Notes under the pieces: model-generated
The model's database searches: none
Seen by the model: only the letters and a program-made list of their open reading frames with translations
What the model was told of the DNA's origin: nothing
Shown: one piece after another, positions 1 through 13,704 of the stretch
How positions within the stretch are numbered: the first letter of the stretch is position 1
Layout of the letters: each line of letters opens with the position of its first letter
Made by a program: the position numbers and the translations under genes
Assembly (NCBI GenBank): GCA_014281115.1
Contig: JACONQ010000008.1
Span: 1,302,001-1,366,000, forward strand
DNA length: 64,000 nucleotides
Origin: Laburnicola sp. R22_1
Taxonomy: Eukaryota > Ascomycota > Dothideomycetes > Pleosporales > Didymosphaeriaceae
Reading direction: 5' to 3'

Positions 1-1762
1 TACGTAAAAAAACCTAGTTGCTATATTAGAGAGGCAGATTTTCTACTCTATTATATAGGCCTTATTTATAAAAAGATCTCTAGACTAAATAACTAAACTC
101 TATTATAATATAATAAGAACTAGTTTTAGCTATATAACCTCTTTGCACTATGTCCTATATATTTTAGCCTATAAATAAGAGCACGTCACAAGTATGCCTA
201 TAATAAAAAGCTTTACATATTAAGAGACTACACAACTATATAATATTAGCAAAAGAAAGAGAAATAATATATGCTAATTAATAAGGGAGTACTATATAGT
301 TTATTGCATATATAATATTATCCAGCGCTTTCGCTTATACAAGGGGCGGTTTAATACTTATACGTAATAAAGTAGCCTTTTATAGTAGTGGAGGTAATAT
401 AATATTCGTTCTTTTCTATTATTATTAGTAGCTATCTTTATATTATTGTGGTGTTTAAGCTATAAGTTATTAATCTTATACTATGCTTAATAGCCTAGTG
501 TATAAGACGTTAATAAACGTGTCTAATAGAGTTAGTTAATATACTAGAGTCTATAGCTTATTATATTAATTTTGCCCTTGCTAGAGTAGATAGGTAAGCT
601 ATAGGATGTAGGCACGTAGCGCCTAACACTATAAAAGTATATACGTATCTAATAATAATTGTAAGTAGCATTATAGAGAAATTGCGTGTTTTTTATAGGT
701 AGGGTATTTTAGCGTAGTGTATAGAAACTATATACGCTAGCTTATTAAATCTTTATTATAATATGTTCCCAACCCTCTAGTGTTTCTTACTTAAGACTAC
801 TATAGTGGATAGTCACTTCTTTATTAGCTCCTTGCGCAGAAAAGATAATAGATCGCTAATAAATTACGTAGCTTAGCCCTAAATCTAATATAGCGTCTTT
901 AATTTTCTTAGTAAGACTCTAGCAATGTCTATACCTTCTTTACCTCCCTTACTCCTCTTACCTTTAATATCTCCTTTGTATTATAAGATTAATTATAGGT
1001 TATTACGTTAGTAAAAGGGTAAGTAGGTTTAGCGGCTATATAGAATTATTTCGTAGATTCTATAGGGGGGTATTAGCACTAAAGAGACTAGTCTCGTAGT
1101 TAGGCCTTTAAGATAGCGCTTTGCTAGGGGTGGGTGTATTCTAATATTTATATATTAGAGTTAAATTAATATATTAGAAGACCTTATTTAGAATTTACTC
1201 TATAACTAGCTATTAAGGTTGCAAAGATGCCTAAGTAAAAGATACTCTCTAGAGACTTCTATCGCTCCTTACCTTTCTATATAGGCCTAAGCCTATTATT
1301 AGCTAGCACTAAATATGTCGCTTGCAACTTTAATTAGATTTTTAATAAAAAGACTATCTTTTAGATCCTTGCTAATACTACTAGTTACAGCTATATATAG
1401 TTATATAAATATGAATCTCTAATAAGTTCTTATATAATCTCTTATCTATTAATCTAAAGATATTGCCTCTTATAGTCTTTATAAGGTAGCCCCTTACATA
1501 TTAGCTCTAGGGCGTAAAAAAGAGAAAAAAGATAGTAAAGAAATTTAAGAAAGGTAAGAGCCAAGGAAAGCGAAGTAGTAGTAGAGAAAATAGGAGATAA
1601 TAGGAGTAGTAAGATTTTAGGCAGTAACGCGCAAAGTATAAAAATGCGTAGGAAGATATTAGAAGTAAAGGAAAGTAAAAAAAGACAAGCTCTAAGTGTA
1701 ATAAAAAGGGAAGGTTCTTATAGTAAAAGAGATATAATAAAGTAGGGCAAGTTAGCCACTTA
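1..1762. other. AT-rich RIP-decayed block
   Basis: No gene is visible. The stretch is dominated by TA-containing words and nearly lacks CA and TG dinucleotides, while CT, AG and GC persist; all frames are densely closed by TAG and TAA. This is what RIP leaves after C-to-T change in CpA on both strands. It ends abruptly at the terminal repeat of transposon A. It is probably old repeat DNA mutated beyond recognition; the family cannot be named. Confidence 0.8.
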
Positions 1763-3611
1763 ACATGGATGGCAAGCGAGCGGCGCAGGCAAGCGAGCGG
1801 CGCACCCCATCAACTTTTCGCACCTTTGAAGTCGCGCAGCTCAACCACAATATAATATACTATATAGATTTTGATACAATAGATTAAGCAGTATTTAAAG
1901 TATCTTTTTTGCACGTACGTGAGTTATGCCCAAGCTCTCTGCACCTTGTGCAGCGCGCCAGAGCCTGGCGGCTCAGGCCTGATCGCTCTCCACTTTGACG
2001 CTGTTCATGCTCTATCTACTAGTCAGCCGCCTTTTGAGCAAGTATATTCTCTCCCTCTCCCTTTGTTAAGGTCCCCTGCTTCTGTATCCGCTTCTTTTTG
2101 CGCTGTCTACGCTTAGTTGCTGCCTTATTGGCTCTCTCAAGGCTAGTAATCCGATCGCGCATAAGCTTAGCTGAGAGCATCATTACTTCAGCACCCTTCT
2201 TAAGTTGATTAATCGCCTGAATAATAGAGGCAGGCGAGGAGCTCTTGTGCCGTTGAACGCGCTCACAGATTAGAGTTGATTGAGCCTCAAGCTCACGTAT
2301 GTTGCTCGGCGTTTTGGCTTCCCAGAGAGCCTCTGGCAGAGCAGCTGGTGAAGGCGTACGAAGCTGCACATCCAGCTTTGACAGAACAGCTTTAGGCTGG
2401 AGAGGAACAAGGCCTGCGCCTCGAAAGGCTGAACAGATATTGGCTGATGTAAATGATTGCTTAAAGGCTGTCTTAAAGGCTGGCAGGAATTCAAGCTTTG
2501 TGATGTGGTTGATGTAGTTACGGATTAGAGCCTCAACCTCTTGGCTGTACGCGCGCTTTAATGGCGAGAAGCAGCCCATATTAAGTGGCTGTAGCAGATG
2601 CGAGGAGTGAGGCGGCATGCAGAGCGTGTAGATGTTGTTCTCCTTGTAGAGCTGTTGAAATTCAAGAGAGTGGTGGCTCGCATAGCCATCAAGGATAAGC
2701 AGCCTACGCGTGCCAACAATCCGGGTCTCTGTATGCTTAATAAAGTGCTTTAGCCACTCAACTCCAAGCTCGTTCGTCGTCCAGCCGTTGTCGCTAAGAG
2801 ATATAGCCCAATCGCGCGGGATATCCTCCTCGTACCAAGCAGATAGGTGGTGCTGGCCAGCAAAGATAATAAACGGTGGGATAGCCCAGCCAGCAGCGTT
2901 GATTGCTTAGACAAGTGTCACCTACTCGCGGTTCCTAGGCTGGACAGCCTTTGGCCGGCCTCTCCTCTCTAACCCTGTAACAACGAGCTAAGTCGTAATC
3001 TTGCCCATCATAAAGCCAGCCTCATTAAAATTGTAGACGTCCTTATCGCAGATGCCGTACCTAGCCTTAGTCTGCTCTACAAGCTTGAACCAGGCGCTAA
3101 TTAGGATAGGATCCTCACAGAGAGCTCTCTGTCTATCGTAGGCTCGGTTAAAACACGTCTTAAGAGAGTCTGTACGCCTAACAAAGTTGGCTGGCCACTT
3201 CTGTCCAACCTGGCCTGCGCCGCGCGCAGCTAGCAGCTTATCTGCCATATCGCGAATTGCTAAGTAGGTAGGCGAAAATCCACGTAGGTCCAGATTAAGT
3301 ATATAACGAATTATCACCTCCTCTTCTAGCTGGGTGAGCTTCTTTGAGTTGGGCTGGCAATCGCGTCGCGTAGGTCTCCTAGCGCGTCGGCGGCGGAGCG
3401 TTGTTTCGGGTACATTGTAGACTGCTGCAGCAGCTTAGTTGCTTTAGATCTGGCTGGTATTGATTGAAAAGATGGCAAGCTGAACATCTGCTTCCTTTGA
3501 AGCCATTTAAGTGTTGTGGCGTGGAGTTGTTGTAGGACGCGTTTAGAGCGGGTGCGAAAGTTGATGGGGTGCGCCGCTCGCTTGCCTGCGCCGCTCGCTT
3601 GCCATCCATGT
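1763..3611 (-). mobile_element. Transposon A, Fot1/pogo-type, TA-flanked
   Basis: A 1.85-kb DNA transposon. Near-perfect terminal inverted repeats of about 62 bp lie at 1763-1824 and 3551-3611; the right copy lacks one A in an A-run. Both begin ACATGGATGGCAAGCGAGCG going inward and contain an internal duplication of the GCAAGCGAGCGGCGCA word. TA dinucleotides flank both ends (1761-1762 and 3612-3613), the target duplication expected for Tc1/mariner/pogo elements. The interior is less AT-rich than its surroundings, so the element is younger than the flanking RIP blocks or escaped most of the mutation. It holds one transposase gene on the minus strand, now a pseudogene. Confidence 0.93.
2019..3506 (-). 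pseudogene. Pogo/Fot1 transposase with five in-frame stops
   Basis: The frame from the ATG at 3506 to the stop at 2019 spans 496 codons without a frameshift. An N-terminal HTH_psq-like region (AAAAVYNVPETTLRRR) is followed by a CENP-B-type DNA-binding region and a DDE_1 catalytic core ending in [12 protein letters not shown], then a basic C-terminus. Five in-frame stops interrupt it: two in the HTH, one just after the first catalytic site, and two in a stretch whose relatives read REWVT..QA, so TGG became TAG and CAA became TAA. Two of three catalytic aspartates are asparagine: YNFNEAGF instead of the usual YNFDE, and QPLNMGCF instead of QPLD. The middle one, LLILDGY, is intact. All these are C-to-T or G-to-A changes as RIP makes. 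The gene is inactive. Confidence 0.9.
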
Positions 3612-3613
3612 TA

Positions 3614-6600
3614 CTAAAAATACGCGCTAACAATCTCTTGTCTAAAACTTATCGCGCACATACGCTCTATTTTACTTTCCTACCTATTTAAAAGATATAG
3701 CACTGCGTATTAGACAAGTACTTTAAGAGGGAAAAGAAAAGTATAAGCTACTAGAGTAGTTAAAAGGTTCTAGCGTCTTTAAAGCCTAGGTACTATCTAA
3801 CCCTTTAATCTAAGAAGAATAGTATAGCTCTTTCTACTTAAGTGCTATAAGAATTAATAGCTTACTATTACTTAAGAGCTATAATTAAATCTGCTACTAC
3901 TAATAATAAAAGAATATGCTTTAAAGCGAGAATACTACAATTATAGAATTTTTAAAATTGCCTTATACCTATATATCTAAACTCTACACAATATAGTATA
4001 GTTAAAGAAAAATTAACATAACTTAGAATGCCTAGTATTAAATAAATAGACCTAGATTTGCAATCTATCTAGGCTAACCAATTCTAAAGTAATCTAAGGT
4101 TGCTAAAAGTAGTGTCTAAAGTAATTTTATTAGCTCTTAGACTTTTTAAAAAGCTTAGTATTATTTATATAGATAAATTATTTGTTTTCTATTTATACTT
4201 TTACTACTAAATAACTAGATATTAATATAAATAACATTTATATCTCTAATATTAATAGGCTTTTACTAATTGTTAAGCTAGGAGATCTAGAGAATTATAG
4301 GTATCCTTTTTACCTCTAGTTAATAGTGCTTATATTTATAGTAATTACTAAGAGTTCTACAAAACAATATAGTTAAAGCCTGCCATATTAGGCGCCTAAG
4401 CTCTAGCGAGGCTTAGAGTATTAATATTTCTCTAATATATAGTTACTTAGTGTTATAGTTAGTGCTTATATCTATCTCTTTAAGTAAAAGCTAAGTTAGA
4501 AGTTAGTATGTTAAGTATTACTACGCCTCCTCTTTAGTCCTAGTAATAAGATAATTAAAGGGTTTATAAAAGCGTAGTGTATTATAAAAATTATCTATCT
4601 TCTTAGTCTACTAAATTAACCTATTAATTACTAGCCCTATAAAAAGAAGTTTAAGCTAGCAAAACAATTAGTAGTTATAGATAATCCCTATAATAGCATA
4701 AGGATTATTAAAGAAGGCACTTTGCGAAAGAAACTATAGCAGCTCCTAAAGCCCTTAGTATTACCAAAGCTACTAAATTTTATTAAGTCTTTACTAATTA
4801 TTAATTATAGTAAGAGATCCATAGCTTTAGAAGTACTTTAACATCCCTATTTATAATCTTTTATATAAAGAATATATTGGCTCTTAGAAAGCCTTAGTAC
4901 TAGCGAAAAATCTGCAAAAAGTAGGTAGGAGCATATTTATTTTTATTATTAAAGTATAAGTACTAGGTAGAGTAATAATCTCTTCTTTTCTAAGTAATAT
5001 AAAGTTTTTATATTGTATTAATACTGCGGCTATAGTTTACTATTAGGCGGCACCTATATTACAAAGCACACTAGCTAGAATAGAGAAAGTAATATTATGC
5101 AAAATTAAGCAGACGTCTATAAACTAAATAAAAATATCTATAGGTGCGTAGCTCCCATACTTAAACTACACTCTATAGGAAGTTAGTTAACTTATATTAT
5201 ACTAATAGCAACTAAAAGGGAGCGAGTCTACCTATTACTTACTTTTATTAGAAGTTAAACTACACTCTATAGGACTTAAGTAGAATATAAAACTATCTTT
5301 ATTAGTAAGTTAGTCTTTACTTTTAATTAGTTATATATATAATTATAATAGAGCTTATACTAGATACCTAAGATGCTAATAATAGTTTATTATTCTCTAG
5401 AGCTAATTTTACCTTATTTATAGTATTAGAAAGAATAGTTAAGTTAATTATATTAACTACGCGCTTATAGCCTATATATTAAACTTTAGAGGCTATATAA
5501 ATCAGAATTTGCTTATCTGTAACTAAGGCATATTTTATAATGTAAGATATTATTACTCTCTAGAGGTAAGAATAGAGTTAAGATTTATTAGAGAACTTTA
5601 GTTTTAGTCTATATGCACCTTTTAGCAGCTACTTATAAGTGTATTAAGAGAAATAATTTTTATTCTCTAGAAAGCTTTGCACTTAGGTGTTAGAACTATA
5701 CTATAGAATAATACTACTTATAAACTTAACGCATAAGATATTAACTTCTAGAATACTATTATAGTAAGCCTGTCTCTATATATAATATATTAGACTATAG
5801 ACGCATTAGAATAATATCACGTCTACTAATATCTAGCTTATATATAGATAAAGTTATTGTGTAAACTAATTAAATTTTTAAACTTACTATTTAGGTAGAT
5901 AACCTTATAGAATTAAATTAGCGCTATATAGCTCTTCTTATATTAGGTTACGCTTTATCTACTAAGGACAACTGCTAACTCACTGCTTCTATTTTTAGAT
6001 AGTAGCGTCTAAGGGTGGAATAATAGGCCCAATAAGCCAATAAGTTATTTTTCGCATTTGCAGATTAGATAATATAAAATCTAAGTAGAGAACGTGAGGG
6101 CTTTATTAAAAAGCTTTAAATATACAAAGGTAAAGTTTCTCTAAGCTAAGGCGCTATACCTAATAGAGAGGTTTATTAGGTAGACACATTATAAGTTATA
6201 CCTCTAATTCTATTAATATTAATTAGGACAGTGTCGCACTTTATAGTAATAAGAATATTTAATAGTTTTAAATTTATATAACTTATAATAGAATTATTTA
6301 TAGTTTTTAGGCGATTATATAGGTCTTTAAAGCCTAGAAATAGTATATAGAAAATAAAGAGTGTAAAGTCGGCTTTATAATTAAGAAGGTAGGGTTTACT
6401 AGAGATATTAAATATAGAGAAAAGAAATTTAGCAGTAATAACTTAGAAGTATCTACTTAGAAATTAGCTAGCCAGGCGTCTAGCAAATTACTCTAGATAC
6501 AATAAGCTAGTCTAAGCCAAGTAACTCTAGAAGGAAAAAGAAGTAACAACTTATATTACTATTAATATAGGGCTTAGCTATTAGTTATTTAGCCCTTTGT

Positions 6601-9600
6601 GTGCGTAAAATAGCAGAAATAGAAATTAAAGACAATAAACCTTTTTTAGCTAGGGATTAAAATGGGCTTAAAATAGGAACCAAAAATTAAAAAATAGGAA
6701 TTAAGAATAATAAAATTTAACTGTTTTTTAGCTAGTCCTTAAAACTAATAAGGGGCTTAAAAAGAACCTAAAAAGCGCGCTATATTTTAAAACGCAAACT
6801 ATAGTACTATAGGACCAAAATAGAAACTATAAAACTAAAATAGAACTAGTTTAGAAACTAGGTAGCCGTAATTAGGTATCTTAGTTCGAAATTTACATCG
6901 CGTAGTAAGGCTATTCTATACTCTATATATTTGTAAACTAGCTAGTCTAATCTCTACTACTATAGTTATATTATCTTAATAGTATTTATACATACTAGTA
7001 CACGCTAAGTTAAGGCAAGCTATAAATAATAATTACTAGAAGCTATTAAAAACCCTCTATAAGAAATTAACTAAGCTATACCTAGAATATAATACTTATA
7101 TATACTTTCTAGCCTATTATAATAGTTGGTTTTATAGCTTTATATTAATAGATAGGATAGGGCAGTCTTAGTTACCTCTAGCCTAAGAAACTCTAGTAGG
7201 CTGTTCTCTATTTATACTTACTAGAGCTAATTGTCTACTAGAATAAATTATACTCACCGCTAGTAATTAAGTCGCTAGCTTATTTCCGGCGCGCTTAATA
7301 AGGAAGAGTATTGCTTTATAAGCTAACTTTATATAATTTAACTAGACTGGCATAGCCCTAGGCACGTAAGGAGAATAGATTACGTTAGACTAAGACGGGC
7401 CTAATAACTAAGAAGTGTGGGTGCTAAGTTTCCTCTTAATATTACTATAATATAATAAATATTACTAGTCTACACGCTTACTCTCTTCTACTCTTCTCTT
7501 ATATATAGGATTTTTTAAAGTTATTTGCTAATATTACTAGTTATAAGTAATATAAGCTCTTGTATAAATTTTTTATTCCTCTTAGCCTACTCTTAAAAGA
7601 CCTTCCCCTACTTTACCTTCTCTTTTTCTAGCGCTTTAACTCTTACTTCTAGATTCTATATTTATTTTATGGCTATAAGTAGGGCTAAGCATTTCTCCTA
7701 TATATATATAAGTAATCTACTTAGTTTGTTAAGTCTTTTATAGTATAGCTTATTATTCTAATAATCTTTCTCTTTACACTATAATACACCTTATCTAAAT
7801 TTTTCTTAAAGCGCACTTACTTCTTTTTAGAATAACCTATATATAGACCGCTTTATAATATAGAGTATAGCTAAGATAGTACACTACTATAGAAATCTGC
7901 CCCTATAACTAACTACTATAATAATAGATAAGCTAGTAGAAGTATATATAGTAGTAATTACTAATCTAACTTTGTATAGTCTTTCTATCTTTCTCTCTAA
8001 CTTTCTTTCTATCTTTCTTACTATCTTTCTCTCTATTTTTCTTTCTATATACTTTGTATAACGTGTTGTCCTTAAATAGTAGTAAGAAAATTAGTTAGAC
8101 TTTATAAAAAGGTTATAGCAAATAATTAGATAGAAATATAGCATACATAAAGTAGGGTAATAAAGCGAATAAAATAGAGTAATAATAAGTCCTTATCCTC
8201 TACTATAGTAGCTAAGAAAGTAAGGCACACTATACTCCCTTATAGACGCAGTGTTTACCATATATCTTTTTATTTATATATTTTCCTACGCCTTTTAGAC
8301 CCTTCTAGGTTAGTGGCGAGTGTAACAAGAATATAGGCAGCTAAATAGAGACGTAACAACGCCTTCTCTACCTACTTTATCTTACTATTATAAGAAATAG
8401 GCATATAATAGTATTACTAGCGCTAGGTACGCCTTTAGCTAGTAAGGAGAGATTTATACAAAGTGCTAAATAGTAAAGTAATAAGTTATAGTTAAAGCCC
8501 CCTAGATTCTAAAGTGGCCCTAATTATAGGCCTTTATAGGTTATATAGGCACTTAAGATATATACGCCTTTAGTTATATGTATATTAGCGCTACTAGAAT
8601 TAAGGCTTAGATGTCTTATCTACACTAGAGAGCGTATTAGCGGAACTATATACTTAGGCCCTATTACTCCCTAAGAGTAGGTTAAGAGATATAGTGCTTA
8701 GTACCTTAATAGATCTATACTCTAATATATAATAGAATTCTTAAGGGCTTAGAGATATTTATAAAGTCTTGTTATATAGCGCGGCTTATAGTAAGGCACT
8801 AAATAGAAAAGGTAATATTAGAAGTTTAGTAAATAAAAAGTAGTCTTTATATTTAATACTTCCTAAATTATTACTTCTCTATTATAGCCCTTATCCTTTA
8901 TATTAGCTTTTTTCTTTACTTTATTAGTAGACTTCTGCTAAGCGTTATACTCTTATTCTAGAATACCTTCTAGCTTAGGAAGAATAGGCACGCGCGCGTT
9001 TAGGGAAAAACCTTAACTCTCCTCTTTAGTATCTATTAAGCTGGCTTATTAATAGCTAGCATAGTTGCTATTATAATTGCCTTTACTATAGACACTAAGC
9101 CTTATTAGCTTAAACTAGTTATTCTATTTGCCCTTTAGCTATTTGTTAGCACAAATATAAGTATACTTTCTACTACTAATTAGTTTATAAACTTATACTA
9201 TATGTAGCTCTCCTAGACACTTTATAGTATCTAAAATTTGCATAGGGTAATATAGCTAGTCTATAGTAGTATTATATAGACGGCACCTAGTATAACCTTT
9301 TTTAGATAGTATAAGACCTTTCCTCTCTTCTTATCTATTCTTCTAATTATAAATAGAAATAATATAGTATATAAGTATATACTACTCTTTTATATTACTA
9401 TAGCGTCTATTATATTATACGCATAATAATATAAGGCTCTATAAACCTATAGGGCCTCTAGACACCCTATTTCTAAATATATATATACGCTACTATAATT
9501 TATTGTAGCTAATATAGTAGCAGTATTCTTTTAGATTCTTAGAACAATTATTCTATATAGTCTAGCGCTTACTAACGTATAAATCTATAAGATTTACTAG

Positions 9601-9740
9601 GCTATTATTCTAGTATATCTTAACTCCTAAAATAACCTACTCTTACCTAAATAGGCTTATATCCTTACCTAAGTAGTAGCGTTAATGGCTATTTGTGCAT
9701 ATAGACTTAAGCGTTACTTATTTTATAATTAGAAGGAAGT
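3614..9740. other. AT-rich RIP block without recognisable genes
   Basis: Six kilobases of CpA/TpG-poor, TpA-rich sequence with stops in all frames. No coding segment of more than a few dozen codons, no tRNA and no terminal repeats could be recognised. The only local structure noticed is a pyrimidine-rich run at 7981-8050. It is probably decayed retrotransposon or DNA-transposon sequence; the original family cannot be read by eye. Confidence 0.75.
7981..8050. repeat. CTTT/CTAT pyrimidine microsatellite
   Basis: About 70 bases of imperfect TTTCTATC / TTTCTCTC units on the plus strand, almost purely pyrimidine apart from scattered A. It lies inside the AT-rich block and has no associated gene. 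Confidence 0.75.
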
Positions 9741-9747
9741 GTAAGGG

Positions 9748-9930
9748 ATCACTTAAGGCATCAAAGGTTGAAATCAAGAAGTTGATTTTACTAAGATATC
9801 GAGGTGGCGTATAAAGACTGTTAACAGCTGCCTTATATACCCACACGTAGCCGAGGCGCTAATGCCTAATCGGGTAAGATTCCGGGGCTCGGCGGAACCT
9901 TCCGCCGGGCGCGCCGCACCTCAGGAATCT
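9748..9930. other. GC-rich island inside AT block, hairpin-forming
   Basis: About 180 bases of normal composition, retaining many CA and TG words, between AT-rich stretches. The right half contains the palindrome GGCGGAACCTTCCGCC inside an outer pair GATTCC...GGAATC, so it can form a stem of some length. The sequence TGTTAACAGC near its middle looks like the start of a copia-type LTR, but no partner repeat or duplication was found. No ORF. It is either an unmutated piece of a retroelement terminal repeat or a short insertion. Confidence 0.5.
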
Positions 9931-12900
9931 CTAATAGGAAGCTATATATCTATCTAGTCTAACTAGCCTACAATCTATTATAAGCTTATAAGAAAGAATA
10001 ACTCTATCTAGCTAACTATAAATTAACGCGACGTAATAGGTTATCCTAGTGTGGGCCTTTTATAAAAAGGGCTAGTAGTTACTATTAAATCTAATATACT
10101 TCTATATTCTATTTATAGCTTTTTTATAACCTTATACTAGATTTTAAAAGCGCTAATTAGAAGTAGAATAGCCTACTTCCTTATGGCTTAGTAGTACTCG
10201 CTACTATTATAGCACCTCTAAGCGCTAATAGTGTAGACGCCACTATAAAATAGCGTCTAAGCATATTCTTTATACTACGCTACGATGCCCCTTTCTATGC
10301 TATATTCTACGAACGGTTAACAGCCATATCTTTTTCTAAGAATAGCTTCTCACACCTTTACTACTTTAAGTAAAAGTATTAGGTTAGAGGTATTAAGCTT
10401 ATAGGAAATAGCGCCCTATCTTTATAGGAAGCTAGTTAGCCTATTAGTGTTTTAATTATATAAAGTAGACTAGAACCTATTATCTTCTTTAGGTGTATAT
10501 TATAGCTATGCCTTCTCTTCTAGCGGCAATATAGTTTCTAATAAGTTTAGAAATACCTCTAGCCTTACTTTCTAGCTATGTTTTATTTACCTTGCAGTAA
10601 TAGAGTTCCTAATAGATTAGAATAGTATGGCGGCTTAATATTATATAACTATTGCCGCTATAATATACACACTACTACTAATAGAGAAGGCGGTTTAGAA
10701 CCTTAGATATATAGGCAAGACGTTGCGTATAGTTGCTTATATTATAATTTTTATGCATAATAAGATAAAGTGAGCTAGTTATTGCAGATATGCTTACTAT
10801 AGTTAGCAAAGGCACAATACTAAATATAGGTCCTAAAGCTTCTTCTATAGTACCTTTTCGCTTAGAGTTAGTCGCTATAAAATAGCATAAATCCAAAATA
10901 TTTTAAAAACAATTAGTTAAGCATTAAGGTAAGTATAGATAGGGCGAGATTAAACTTTAGTATTATAGGCAGGGAAGCTAGAAGGGGCAGAGAAATTCTA
11001 AAAAGAAGGTAAATAGGGGGCTTTAGGTCGTCTCTACTAATACTCTTATATCTCCTAGGCAGATTATTGCCGCAAATTATAGTAGAAATAGATAAGAAGA
11101 AATAGATATACATTATAATAGGACCTTCTAAGCTAGTTAATTAGAATAAACTTGCCGCTCTTCATACGCAACCCACTACCTGCGAATTACTACTAAGGTA
11201 GTCTTAGAATTCTAGTATCGAGATATAGGCCAGCATTTTTAGCGGTAAGAGATAATATATATAAGACCTTTATAAGCCTATTCTGCTTTAAGTTTATACT
11301 ACTATATATACTCCTACCTTTGGCTTTATAAGCTATTCTTCTATCCACTATTAAGGGTTCTATATTCCTAACTCTAACAACGCTATACTATAAGTAGGCT
11401 AATAAGATAGACTAGGTATATTAGTAGAGTTTATTTATAACACTTTGTATAGATGCTAAAGAAAGGTCTAGGCTATAGATATATTAAGCTCTAACTCTCT
11501 TCTAGACGCTAAAGAAGACAATAATTTAAGCTTTAGAGAGATATTACCTAAAGATAGCACTATAGAGACATAAGCAGCAAATGCCCTATACATAATAAGG
11601 GTTGTTAATATAAGATAAGCTAATAAACATACTAGCTAGACTATAGCGCCATACCTTTTAGAGTATTCTATAGCGTTTACTACTTTATAGATAGAAGTAA
11701 AAGAGTCTACGCTATTAGAAGTAAGCTATATAGAAGCTAGTTATACTATAACTTTAACTTTAGCGTATAAAATATCCAAACTAAGTTATACAAAAGCCAT
11801 AATTATCTTAACCTCTAAGAAAGAGTATAAATTAAGAGATAATAATTAACTATAGATAGTAGAGAAGTCTCTTTAGCTTATAAAGTCCCCTTACTAAGTT
11901 GTACCTATAACTAAGCTAGAATAACTAATAAACGCTTAGAAAACTAGCACCTAGACTATAATACGTAATCTTAGTCTCTATATTAATAGTCTACCTATTA
12001 AAGACAATAAATTAATAGCTAGTAATTATAATAGTTATATTGTCTTCGCAGGTTTAAGCAAGTACTATATAGATATAGAAATAATCTTAGTATTATATAT
12101 AGCTTTACGCCACTAAAAAGTAAGTTATAGCAGATAAAGTATAATATAGGAAAGTTTAGGTACCTTATTTGCCTCTATTAGGTAGAAATATTACTAATAG
12201 ATAGATTAGACCTGCCTATATTAATCTATAGCAAGGAACTCTCTAAATTAATTATAATTAATAATAATAAAGGCGAACTTAATATAATTAATAGTTCTAA
12301 TAACAAAATAGATATAGATAATAATTTCTAAGAATATAAAAGTATCGCTTTAGAAGTTTAAAAAAATCTTTCTTTAGCTTAAAAAAGAATACCGTAAGTT
12401 AAGAGGATTTAAATTAGAAACTTTTAATATATTTCTCTTAAGTGTTACTATAAAGTAGCAGGCTACTAAATAGCACAACCTTATCTTAGAGGTATATTAG
12501 TAATATTATATTATTAGTGCACTCTTTTATCCTAGCTATCTTAGATTATGTTACGCTAAATAATTGCGTATAGAATAGAATTAGAACTTATCTCTTAGCT
12601 AATATAGCTAAGATATATTAGATTATAATATTTTAGATAGAATTTCTTCTTTTTATTAAGCTAGACAAAATACCTACTATATATAATTACTATTTTAATA
12701 AAACTCTTAAGAAACTATAGGCATTCCTCTATTTTAATTTAATATAAAACACTTATCTATATTCTAGCCACTAGTAGTGCCTTTGCTTACGTTTACAAGA
12801 TTGCGTAATTACGTACTACTAACTTAGCGAGGGGGTTTACCTAAATAATATTGTTTAAGAGCATTTATAAAGTAATAAAGATTATACTATTCTTAAAATT

Positions 12901-13700
12901 TATAATATTCTTAGCTTATATTATAAAGTTTCATAGAAGCGCTTTATAGATTATATGCGTATATAGGTTATTAACACTCTACTAGTTATGGGCTTAAAGA
13001 TACTATTAACACTTTTTTAGTAAAGTTTATAATAAACATAACCTATAAAGTATTAGAGAATGTTATTGAGAAAGATACTATTATAAAATATTATTAGAAT
13101 AATCTAGAGAAAAGAATTATACAACTTTAGAAAGGTAAAACAATTGTTAAATAAAAGTGTTATTTTGTATTCTTAGATTAGAGAGCTATAGTCTTAATTT
13201 CACATAGCTTAATATTATATTAGGTAGTTTTCTTTCTTTTTAAAACTACTTTCTTATTCTAGATTTAAAAATTATAAAAGAAATTCTACTTTATAACTAG
13301 TAATAGTAGTGTAGTTTTATTTATATAGCTGTAGCCTCTATTTAAGATCTTTAGGCATATTATTATTTACCTAGCGATTACGTACTACCTACGCAACTAT
13401 CTAGTGTGGGCAATTACGCGCCCTTAGGTAATTTTACCCTCTCTTTCTCACTAGTGACTTCTACTAAGTTAACCCTCTAGCGCTAAATAGACGCCACTCT
13501 ATAACGCGCTATTTTTTACTCGCCTATTACGTAAAGTGCGTAACTATGTCTATAACTATTTCTAGCGTAATAGACTACACACTCTTTAGTAGTATAGCCA
13601 CTATTAGGATTCTATTATTACTTATCTTTTCTATAACCCCGTAGTATATATACACTCTATGCCTCTGCGTGTAAGACTACCTAGCGCTTAAGGAAGGCTA
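9931..13700. other. AT-rich RIP block without recognisable genes
   Basis: TpA-rich, CpA-poor sequence with all frames closed. Small open frames at 10678-11113 have no homology signal and fall where stops are thin by chance. No repeat structure was recognised by eye. Confidence 0.7.
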
Positions 13701-13704
13701 CTGT

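Noticed and set aside
10678..11113. Two minus-strand frames of 66-72 codons in AT DNA
   Set aside because: Hydrophobic composition follows from AT-rich codons; they lie in RIP-decayed sequence.
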